From contig CANLED010000002.1 of NCBI GenBank assembly GCA_947489175.1, positions 1 to 29,887 of the forward strand: a stretch of DNA of 29,887 bases. The letters run 5' to 3'. Every line of letters starts with the position of its first letter. The stretch's first letter is position 1. The notes beneath the pieces are model-generated. The model ran no database searches. It was not told the DNA's origin and saw only the letters and a list, made by a program, of their open reading frames with translations. The translations under genes were made by a program, and so were the position numbers. Origin of the DNA: Chitinophagaceae bacterium. Lineage in GTDB: Bacteria; Bacteroidota; Bacteroidia; Chitinophagales; Chitinophagaceae. This document shows positions 7,825-14,698 of the stretch, piece by piece.

Positions 7825-8466
7825 TCATTTTTCATTTTTTTTCCACCTAAACGTGTTAATCAAATGTTTCATGTCTGCATTTAAGAAATCACTCACAATA
7901 CTCAATGAATCTGAATTTGGTGCAGCATCAAAATACAAAGCCCCTCTGATAAAATGAGTGGCTGTATCTGAAATATAAAACTGTCTTGAAGTAGCTGCAT
8001 CACCGGCCACATAAAAATAAACACCTGAAGAACCGTTATTGGTCATGAACATAGAATCTACAATTCCACTCGCTTTTACGGTATGTTTATACGTTAGTTT
8101 ATAAGCCTCTTCTCTGAGTGCATCGAAGCTGTTTTTTATCAATGAATCACGGTAACCATTTTCTGTTTTTGCCTTGTAAACAGAATTTCCTTTTATCGAT
8201 TTATAGCTCAAATAAATCCTACCATTAAAATTATCAAAATCTACATTAATCCAAAAAGGATTATTTCCTGTGCTGTCATACTCCTTGGAAATAGATGCAT
8301 AAACCGGATATTCAAATTCATAAGGAAATCCATCTTCCTTAAAAACTTGATAACGTCGTGTCGGGAAATCTATTTTATAATATGCCCTCGGCTTGGGCGT
8401 AAAATTGCTGTTGCATGACAACAATGAAAAGACAATCATTAAAAAAAACAATCTTGCGGTATGCAT
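7825..8466 (-). CDS. gldD: Gliding motility lipoprotein GldD
   Basis: Outer-membrane-associated lipoprotein needed for Bacteroidetes gliding and linked to the type IX secretion machinery in well-studied flavobacteria. The 213-residue protein starts with a lipoprotein signal ending in LLSC (lipidated Cys18), followed by KPRAYYKIDFPTRRYQ. Other GldD-like landmarks are PYEFEYPVYA, WINVDFDNFNGRIYLSYK, a C-terminal FIRGALYFDA and DMKHLINTFRWK. The last five residues (KKNEK) are encoded by the flanking AT-rich repeat. It begins five bases after gldE, so the pair is co-transcribed. Identification rests on family pattern and the gldE partner. Whether the organism glides cannot be told from two genes. 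Confidence 0.9.
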   Translation of the reverse strand: MHTARLFFLMIVFSLLSCNSNFTPKPRAYYKIDFPTRRYQVFKEDGFPYEFEYPVYASISKEYDSTGNNPFWINVDFDNFNGRIYLSYKSIKGNSVYKAKTENGYRDSLIKNSFDALREEAYKLTYKHTVKASGIVDSMFMTNNGSSGVYFYVAGDAATSRQFYISDTATHFIRGALYFDAAPNSDSLSIVSDFLNADMKHLINTFRWKKNEK

Positions 8467-8471
8467 GTTAC

Positions 8472-9800
8472 TTACAAAATTTGAGGTAATATTGAAACCT
8501 TTACTTTTAATACTCTATTTTGTCCTGTTTCCATTATTGTGAAAGTGAAATCTTTAGCATAAAATTCTTTTCCAACCAAAGGTATTTCTCCAGCTAGTTC
8601 GAGCACTAGTCCTGCCATAGTTTCGCTCTCACCCCTAATGTCATCAAATAATTTATAGGGCATTTTCATAATTTTACATGCCTCAAAAATCATCAATTTC
8701 CCTTCAAAAATAAAATTGAATTCATCTATTTTTACATTTACAACTTCATCTTCATCATATTCATCCCTAATTTCACCTACAATTTCTTCTAAGATGTCCT
8801 CCATTGTTATGATCCCATCTGTTCCACCAAATTCATCAACTACTATAGCAAAATGAATTCTATTTGTTTGGAATGATTTCAAAAGATCGGCAATAAGAAT
8901 TTGTTCATGGATAAAAAATGGATTGCGCATTAATTTTTTCCAATTAAAATGCTGATCTTCATTTAAGTGGGGCAACAAATCTTTAGAATGAATCATGCCG
9001 ATGATTGTATCTAGGCTGCCTTTGTAAACAGGATACCTTGAATATTGCTGTTCAGCAACCCGTTTCTTCAACTCTGTAAATGACAAACTTTCGTCAATAC
9101 CCTGAACATCAAGCCTGCTGCGCATTGCACGCCGAACAGTAATATTACCAAATTGAGCAATTCCTTTTAAAATATTTTTTTCATCTTCAGAAGTATCTGG
9201 AGAAGAGCTTAACCCAATAGCTTGATCAATTTGTTCTAACCTATTATTCATGTCGCTATCAACCCCCAATGATTGTTCCAAACTTTCAGTGATGGTTGCA
9301 AACCACTTACCTGGACGTCTGAATAACCAGTAATTTATAGAAACAAAAACAGAAGAATAAAATGCAAAACGGGTTTGGTTATTAGCCGCCCATACTTTAG
9401 GCAGCAATTCACCAAATAACAATAAAATAAAAATTGCAATCAAAAACCGCAACATGAAAAGGAAGGGACCTGTTACCATGGGGAAATACTCTTCTCTTAT
9501 CAAGTAGTTACACAATAAAACAATCAACAACCTTAATACCATGTTTCCAACAAGCATGGAAGACATCAACTGTTTTGGTTCTTTTAACAAGGTTAAAATT
9601 CTTTCTGAACCAGGGTATTTTTTTGAACGAAGGTTATTTAAATCTTTATACCCAATTGAAAAAAAAGCGATTTCAGCACCAGAATTCATAAAAAGCATCA
9701 TAACAGAAGATGCCAAAAATATAGCAAGAATGATTGCTGTTGACTGTGGAAGAATCACCATCAAATGAACTAAAAGTAAAGACAATAAACCTGCGTACAT
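8472..9800 (-). CDS. gldE: GldE, CNNM/CorC-type membrane protein with CBS domains
   Basis: Inner-membrane protein of the DUF21 (CNNM) - CBS pair - CorC/HlyC architecture, paired with gldD across the Bacteroidetes and linked to gliding. In 442 residues, hydrophobic segments fill roughly 5-175, including LLFGELLPKVWAANN typical of DUF21. Two CBS repeats follow at about 215-340 (RYPVYKGSLDTIIGMIHSKD and VVDEFGGTDGIITMEDILEE). A CorC-type domain takes about 355-438 with the late motif ETMAGLVLE. Relatives transport or regulate divalent cations such as magnesium, and the CBS pair may sense adenine nucleotides; the biochemical role of GldE itself is less clear. ATG at 9800, 97 bases after mutY. Confidence 0.9.
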   Translation of the reverse strand: MYAGLLSLLLVHLMVILPQSTAIILAIFLASSVMMLFMNSGAEIAFFSIGYKDLNNLRSKKYPGSERILTLLKEPKQLMSSMLVGNMVLRLLIVLLCNYLIREEYFPMVTGPFLFMLRFLIAIFILLLFGELLPKVWAANNQTRFAFYSSVFVSINYWLFRRPGKWFATITESLEQSLGVDSDMNNRLEQIDQAIGLSSSPDTSEDEKNILKGIAQFGNITVRRAMRSRLDVQGIDESLSFTELKKRVAEQQYSRYPVYKGSLDTIIGMIHSKDLLPHLNEDQHFNWKKLMRNPFFIHEQILIADLLKSFQTNRIHFAIVVDEFGGTDGIITMEDILEEIVGEIRDEYDEDEVVNVKIDEFNFIFEGKLMIFEACKIMKMPYKLFDDIRGESETMAGLVLELAGEIPLVGKEFYAKDFTFTIMETGQNRVLKVKVSILPQIL

Positions 9801-9897
9801 GAATTATGTTGAGTTTTAAAACTTATCACATAAAAATTTCGAGTGATAGTCAGTCAACAAATTTAATGAATAAAGTGGCTTTTTGTTGAATTAAGGT

Positions 9898-10968
9898 TTA
9901 AGCTTCTTTCATTTCAAGATATTTGGTAATTAAGCGCGGAAATGCAATTTTATCAATTTCGTTTGAAGACAACCATGTATAACCATCAATCTCAACTTTT
10001 TGATCTATTCTAACATGTAAAAAACGTCCATAAATACGCTGATGTGTCAGTATATGTATAAACTCATCAGACAAAACTGCATTGCCAACGTCTATTGACA
10101 AACCAGGTATCCCCCAGTAACCCGCTTCAAAAATCAATGATTCATCAGTTGCACTTAACTCCTCCTTCAAAAAAAATTCATGCAGGTCTTTCCAAATGCC
10201 CTTATCTTTTCGTTGAATCACCAACAAATTATTTTGATGTTCCAAAACAAGATAATAAAACCAACGACTACGTGGTTGTTTCTTCGGTGATTTTACAGGG
10301 TATTCAGATTGTTTTTTTTCTTTATTGGCAACACAGGTTTTATTAAAGTGACATTCAAAACAGCGGGGCTGCATCGGCTTGCAAACGGTGGCACCAAAAT
10401 CCATGATTGCCTGGTTGTACTTAGCAGGTTGATTTAAATCAATCAAATCTTGTGCAAGTTTACCAAATAGCATTTTACCGGCAGTTTCGTCAACAGGGTT
10501 GTTGATGCCAAAATACCTAGCAAGAACACGCAATACATTTCCATCAACAACTGCCTGAGGCAATCCAAAGGCAAATGAGCCTATTGCGGCGGCAGTATAG
10601 TCGCCTACCCCTTTTAGAGATAGAAGTCCAGCCATGGTGCCTGGAAACACACCACCAAGGTTGTTGTGGATATGCCTTGCAGTGTGGATTAAATTTCTAC
10701 ACCTAGAATAATAGCCAAGACCTTCCCAAAGTTTAAAAATTGTTTCATCTGTAGCATTGGCAAGAAGATCAACAGAGGGAAAATTTCCGATAAAACGTTC
10801 GTAATAGGCCATCCCTTGTTCTACCCTTGTTTGTTGTAGAATAATTTCACTTAGCCAAATTTTGTAAGGATCTTTTATGCCTTTCCATGGCATAACCCTA
10901 TGATTACTGTTCTCGTTCCAAGACATTAACTCAACCGAAAAGAATGCTTTTTGTTGTTTTTCAATCAC
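9898..10968 (-). CDS. mutY: A/G-specific adenine DNA glycosylase
   Basis: Removes adenine mispaired with 8-oxoguanine during base-excision repair. The 356-residue protein has MPWKG, the catalytic Glu41 in WLSEIILQQTRV, the helix-hairpin-helix around LLSLKGVGDYTAAAIG (115-130) and the catalytic Asp142 in VVDGNVLRV. The 4Fe-4S cluster is held by Cys196, 203, 206 and 212 with the expected C-x6-C-x2-C-x5-C spacing. The C-terminal third is a NUDIX-like domain for 8-oxoguanine recognition. I use the GTG at 10968 because it gives about 26 residues before the MPW motif, as in E. coli MutY; an ATG at 10926 would shorten the N-terminus by 14 residues. In Flavobacterium the order mutY-ssb-gldE-gldD is known; ssb is absent here. 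Confidence 0.95.
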   Translation of the reverse strand: MIEKQQKAFFSVELMSWNENSNHRVMPWKGIKDPYKIWLSEIILQQTRVEQGMAYYERFIGNFPSVDLLANATDETIFKLWEGLGYYSRCRNLIHTARHIHNNLGGVFPGTMAGLLSLKGVGDYTAAAIGSFAFGLPQAVVDGNVLRVLARYFGINNPVDETAGKMLFGKLAQDLIDLNQPAKYNQAIMDFGATVCKPMQPRCFECHFNKTCVANKEKKQSEYPVKSPKKQPRSRWFYYLVLEHQNNLLVIQRKDKGIWKDLHEFFLKEELSATDESLIFEAGYWGIPGLSIDVGNAVLSDEFIHILTHQRIYGRFLHVRIDQKVEIDGYTWLSSNEIDKIAFPRLITKYLEMKEA

Positions 10969-11125
10969 TTAGGTGAATAATTTTTTGGTTAAATGTTAGA
11001 AATCATGCAATTTTATGCAATTGCTTTACGTTACTAAGGGTAAATAAATAACTAAAATAAACCCTTTAAAGGACCGTAACAAAAATATCCAAAGTCAAGT
11101 CCTAAATTTCGAAAAACATTTACAA

Positions 11126-11449
11126 ATGAGAAAAGCAGATTTAATTAACAAAATTGGTGAAAAAACAAACATTCCTAAAGTAGATGTGCTGGTTACTTTA
11201 GAAACCATGTTTAAAGAAATCAAAATTTCCCTAGCCAAAGGTGAAAATATATACATCAGGGGTTTTGGAAGCTTCATTACCAAGAAAAGAGCTGCAAAAA
11301 TTGGAAGAAACATCAAAAAGAACACGGCAGTTCAGATACCAGCTCACTTTATCCCGGCTTTCAAACCTGCAAAAGAGTTCATGCAAGATGTAAAAAAACT
11401 AGAATTAGACACGGTTATTAAGGAAGATGGTGAGGATGAAATGGTTTGA
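11126..11449 (+). CDS. HU/IHF-family DNA-binding protein
   Basis: Small nucleoid protein that bends DNA. In 107 residues it has the HU N-terminal helices (MRKADLINKIGEKTNI) and the family core IYIRGFGSFITKKRAAKIGR (residues 43-62). After a conserved IPAHFIPAFKPAKEF it ends in an acidic tail (IKEDGEDEM) of about 20 residues that is longer than in E. coli HU. It is divergent from mutY with a 157-base shared upstream region and is followed after 27 bases by the TPR gene. HU versus IHF subtype cannot be decided from the sequence alone. Confidence 0.93.
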   Translation: MRKADLINKIGEKTNIPKVDVLVTLETMFKEIKISLAKGENIYIRGFGSFITKKRAAKIGRNIKKNTAVQIPAHFIPAFKPAKEFMQDVKKLELDTVIKEDGEDEMV

Positions 11450-11476
11450 GAACGTACCTTTGATTAAATTAAAAAA

Positions 11477-12316
11477 ATGTTGAAAAAACAGCAATGGATA
11501 GTTATAGCTGCTGGAGCAGTTCTTTTATTTGGATTATATACTTTTGGCAAATTCTCTCCACCACATACTGAACATGCGAATCCCCAAGAACCACAAGAAG
11601 CTAATGCGTTCGAAATCAATGCTTTCGTTAATAATCTTAAAAAAGATTTAACGCCAACACAGTCAGCTTATCTTACTTCTTTGGAGGATGCATTAACGAG
11701 AGGTGACCTTGTAACACAGCGAATTTCAAACTTTCAATCACTCTCAAACTTCTGGAGAGACAGTGCAAGAAGCTTCCTTCCTTACATTTATTACCTTTCT
11801 GAAAAGGCTAAGTTGGAAAATTCTGAAAAAAACCTCAACTTTGCCGCCCACTCAATGTTGGAAGAGCTCAGGGGAATATCAAATCCGGAGCTCAAAACTT
11901 GGATGGCAGTTCAAGCGAATGACTTGTTCAAACGCTCTTTAAAAATACAACCGAACAATGATTCAACGATTGTTGGATTAGGAAGTACCTACTTTTTTGG
12001 TGTTCCTGGCCCACCAATGGAAGGTATTTTGAAAGTAAGGGGTATTGCTGACAAAAATCCAAACAATGTCTTTGCACAATTTATGCTTGGATATGGAGGA
12101 TTGGTTTCTGGTCAGACAGACAAAGCGATTGAACGATTTAAAAAAGTAATTGAACTCGATCCTACTAATACAGAAGCAGTTTTTTTACTTGCTGAACTGT
12201 ATGAAAAAGCGGGAAACAAAAAAGAAGCAATAATCTGGTATGAAAAAGGAATGAAGGATGTCAAAAATCCTGAACTTCTCAAAGCATTAAAAGATAAAAT
12301 AGGTACTTTAAAATAA
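11477..12316 (+). CDS. Membrane-anchored tetratricopeptide-repeat protein
   Basis: 279 residues with a single N-terminal hydrophobic segment (about 7-24, WIVIAAGAVLLFGLYTF) that looks like an uncleaved anchor, so the body is probably periplasmic. A Pro/Glu-rich linker follows. The C-terminal part holds two clear TPR units, AQFMLGYGGLVSGQTDKAIE and AVFLLAELYEKAGNKKEAI, each with the A/G-G-A pattern, and further degenerate units upstream. TPR proteins hold partner proteins together; no enzyme motif is visible and the partner is unknown. It follows the HU gene by 27 bases and precedes the small basic protein by 26, so all three may be one transcript. Confidence 0.85.
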   Translation: MLKKQQWIVIAAGAVLLFGLYTFGKFSPPHTEHANPQEPQEANAFEINAFVNNLKKDLTPTQSAYLTSLEDALTRGDLVTQRISNFQSLSNFWRDSARSFLPYIYYLSEKAKLENSEKNLNFAAHSMLEELRGISNPELKTWMAVQANDLFKRSLKIQPNNDSTIVGLGSTYFFGVPGPPMEGILKVRGIADKNPNNVFAQFMLGYGGLVSGQTDKAIERFKKVIELDPTNTEAVFLLAELYEKAGNKKEAIIWYEKGMKDVKNPELLKALKDKIGTLK

Positions 12317-12342
12317 TTATTAACAATCTAAAATAACTTACT

Positions 12343-12435
12343 ATGCCTTGTGGTAAAAAGAGAAAACGTCATAAGATAGCTACCCACAAACGTAAAAAGA
12401 GGTTGAGAAAGAACCGTCATAAGAAGAAGAAATAG
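12343..12435 (+). CDS. 30-residue, extremely basic protein (possible ribosome- or RNA-associated)
   Basis: The reading frame ATG CCT TGT GGT AAA AAG ... AAG AAA TAG encodes 30 residues, of which 18 are Lys or Arg and 3 are His, with start MPCGKKRKRHK and end KNRHKKKK. It lies 26 bases after the TPR gene stop and 106 bases before RNase G. Composition and length resemble small ribosomal proteins, and the HKRKKRLRKNR core recalls the COX24/AURKAIP1-like basic motif, but that is a resemblance by eye and not a family assignment. I recall similar short basic frames near RNase G in other Bacteroidetes genomes. The position in a translation and RNA-decay neighbourhood fits an RNA-binding role. Confidence 0.75.
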   Translation: MPCGKKRKRHKIATHKRKKRLRKNRHKKKK

Positions 12436-12472
12436 TATTTTTTTTCACTCTTTACTTAATTAATCATATCAA

Positions 12473-12512
12473 CAGGAGCATGATAATCATTCAGGTGATT
12501 TTCATGTCCCTG
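12473..12512 (+). promoter_or_regulatory. Stem-loop in the leader of RNase G
   Basis: CAGG-AG-CATGA-T-AATCA pairs with TGATT-T-TCATG-TC-CCTG around a six-base loop (TTCAGG), giving about 15 pairs with one T-T and one A-C mismatch. It ends 29 bases before the TTG start of RNase G. A short TTTTCT tract follows, so it could act as a terminator for the upstream small gene. It could equally be a leader structure for RNase G, by analogy with E. coli RNase E, which controls its own mRNA through its 5' leader hairpins. The structure is seen; the role is inference. Confidence 0.5.
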
Positions 12513-12541
12513 TTTTCTATGTACACCTCTTATATTTTTCA

Positions 12542-14089
12542 TTGAACAAAGAACTTATTATCAATGCATCGGCGCAGGGCGTTCAAATAGCCTTGTTGGA
12601 AGACAAAAAACTGGCTGAACTTCACAATGAAAAGACAGATGCCAGTTTTGGTGTGGGTGACCTTTATCTGGGAAAAGTTAAGAAATTAATACCCGGATTA
12701 AATGCTGCTTTTGTAGATGTGGGATTTGAAAAAGATGCCTTTCTACACTATACTGATTTAAGCCCTTTCTGCAAGTCTTTACTGAAATTTACCCAAATGT
12801 CTATCAACAGCACAGTTGATAGCCAGCCTGATTTCTCTCATTTCACTGTTGAACCTGAAATTTTAAAAACAGGGAAAATAAATGAGGTGCTTGGACAAAA
12901 GCCCAATATATTGGTTCAAATTCTAAAGGAACCAATAGCTGCTAAAGGTCCCAGACTTAGTTGTGAAATCTCATTACCTGGAAGATTTGTTGTGATAACA
13001 CCATTCAATGATATCATAGCCGTATCGAGGAAAATCCACTCGGGAGAAGAGCGAAAAAGATTGCAGAAGATTATTGAGGCTATAAAGCCTAAAAATTTTG
13101 GGGTCATTGTTCGAACCGCTGCCGAAGGGAAAAATACGGCAGAACTTCACGAAGATCTCAACAGTTTATTTAGCAAATGGAATACCATTCAAGCAAATTT
13201 AAGTGGTTCGGTAGCTCCCAATAAGATCATGAGTGAGCAAACTAAAACCACCAGCATCATGAGAGATTTGCTGAACGCAGATTTCAATAGAATTGTTGTG
13301 AACAACAAACAAATCTACGATGATGCAAAAGCCTACATTCAAAGAATTGCACCAGACAAAGCGGATATCGTGACATTATACAGCAGTACAGCACCCATTT
13401 TTGATCATTTTGGCATAACAAAACAAGTTAAAGGTGCTTTTGGAAAAACAGTTAATCTTCCCAGTGGTGCTTACTTGATTATTGAACATACTGAAGCACT
13501 TCATGTTGTTGATGTAAACAGTGGATATAAAAGCGTTAGCAACAACCAAGAAGAAAACGCTATGCAGACCAACCTCGAGGCTGCAGAAGAAATTGCAAGG
13601 CAATTAAGGCTCCGCGATCTAGGTGGTATCATAGTTGTGGATTTCATTGATATGAAACTTCCAGAAAACAAAAGGAAGTTGAATGAAGCGATGGAAGAAT
13701 TCATGAAGGTGGACAGAGCCAAACATGCCGTGCTAGCAATTTCTAAATTTGGATTGATGCAACTGACCAGGCAACGTATGAAGCCTGAGATGAATATCAA
13801 TACACAAGAACAATGTCCTTCTTGTCAAGGCACAGGAAAGATTTCATCTGCACTCGTTTTAGAGGATGAAATTGAAAAAAACGTTAGTTACCTCAGTGAA
13901 CAAAAACACAAGAACCTCAACATCACTGTACATCCAATATTGTATGCTTACCTTACCAAAGGCATCATCTCAATGAAGAGAAAATGGTCATGGAAATACA
14001 AAATCAACCTGAAAATAACGGCTAACAACAATTATCACCTCACTGAATTTCATTTTTTTGATGGTAATGATGAAGAGATAAGGCTCTAA
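12542..14089 (+). CDS. rng: Ribonuclease G / E family endoribonuclease
   Basis: Single-strand endoribonuclease for rRNA maturation and mRNA decay. The 515-residue protein is RNase G-sized and has no RNase E-type scaffold tail. It has an S1-like domain at about 35-130 (GDLYLGKVKKLIPGLNAAFV, interrupted as usual), the catalytic magnesium aspartates Asp324 in HVVDVNSG and Asp367 in IIVVDFIDM, and the zinc-link CPSC (425-428). Conserved LRLRDLGG precedes the second Asp. The start is taken at TTG 12542 because MNKELIINAS matches the usual N-terminus of the family in this phylum and no in-frame ATG lies nearby. The weak start codon and the hairpin upstream both suggest low or controlled translation. 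Confidence 0.95.
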   Translation: MNKELIINASAQGVQIALLEDKKLAELHNEKTDASFGVGDLYLGKVKKLIPGLNAAFVDVGFEKDAFLHYTDLSPFCKSLLKFTQMSINSTVDSQPDFSHFTVEPEILKTGKINEVLGQKPNILVQILKEPIAAKGPRLSCEISLPGRFVVITPFNDIIAVSRKIHSGEERKRLQKIIEAIKPKNFGVIVRTAAEGKNTAELHEDLNSLFSKWNTIQANLSGSVAPNKIMSEQTKTTSIMRDLLNADFNRIVVNNKQIYDDAKAYIQRIAPDKADIVTLYSSTAPIFDHFGITKQVKGAFGKTVNLPSGAYLIIEHTEALHVVDVNSGYKSVSNNQEENAMQTNLEAAEEIARQLRLRDLGGIIVVDFIDMKLPENKRKLNEAMEEFMKVDRAKHAVLAISKFGLMQLTRQRMKPEMNINTQEQCPSCQGTGKISSALVLEDEIEKNVSYLSEQKHKNLNITVHPILYAYLTKGIISMKRKWSWKYKINLKITANNNYHLTEFHFFDGNDEEIRL

Positions 14090-14142
14090 ATAGCTCATTC
14101 ATCTTATTAATTTAAATTCTATGGTTATTAAAAAATAACACC

Positions 14143-14679
14143 ATGCGTTTACGGATTATCAAAACATCAGTACATTTTCTATTAATAATTATTTGTTCTT
14201 CCACAATTGCGAGGGCTGAATTACCTAGTACTGCTAAAGATAGCACAACCTTAAATGTTTACTTTTTCCTCGCTACCTCTTGCCCAATCAGCCAACAATA
14301 TACCTCCGAAATAAAAAGATTAAATCAGCTTTATAGCCAAAATGCTGTCAATATCTGCTTAGTTTTCCCATCTAATAACAAGAAGGATGTCAAAAAATTT
14401 ATGTCCACCTATGGACTAAATATGGCCGTAAAAATTGATAAAAGATTAAACCTTGTAAATGAACTTCATGCAACAGTGACGCCAGAAGTGTTTTTATTGA
14501 ATGAAAAAAAGGAAATTCTTTATCATGGAGCCATTGATAATTGGTATTATGCATTGGGTAAAAACAGATTAGAAGTTACTGAACATTATTTTGAAGATGC
14601 AATCATTGCTACAAAGAATAATAGGACTATTTACAGACCTTATGTGGCTCCAGTAGGATGTTTTATAGAAAGGAATTAG
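14143..14679 (+). CDS. Secreted thioredoxin-like (redoxin) protein
   Basis: 178 residues with a Sec-type signal peptide (about 1-25, cleavage after ARA) and a thioredoxin-like fold. Cys47 sits in ATSCPISQQY, so there is a CPxS site in place of CxxC. The cis-proline loop is TPEVFLL (113-119), followed by YHGAIDNWY. It ends in the motif YVAPVGCFIE with Cys173. In other bacteria I know this domain type, ending in PVGC, to stand directly before or fused to a cytochrome c / copper monooxygenase-like module; here that module is the next gene, on the opposite strand. A role in handling copper, haem or cysteine redox state in the periplasm is plausible, but no reaction can be assigned. Confidence 0.75.
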   Translation: MRLRIIKTSVHFLLIIICSSTIARAELPSTAKDSTTLNVYFFLATSCPISQQYTSEIKRLNQLYSQNAVNICLVFPSNNKKDVKKFMSTYGLNMAVKIDKRLNLVNELHATVTPEVFLLNEKKEILYHGAIDNWYYALGKNRLEVTEHYFEDAIIATKNNRTIYRPYVAPVGCFIERN

Positions 14680-14698
14680 AAACTCAAAGGGACATCAC

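Noticed and set aside
7739..7957. Open frame of 72 codons on the + strand
   Set aside because: It is generated by the ATGAAAAATGAAGA-type repeat (poly Phe/Ser/His) and runs into the antisense of gldD.
9812..9823. 12-base palindrome AGTTTTAAAACT upstream of gldE
   Set aside because: AT-only core of a kind expected often in such DNA; no supporting promoter element.
11080..11087. TATTTTTG on the - strand as a mutY promoter box
   Set aside because: It fits TAnnTTTG but no TTTG lies at a proper upstream distance and the leader would exceed 100 bases.
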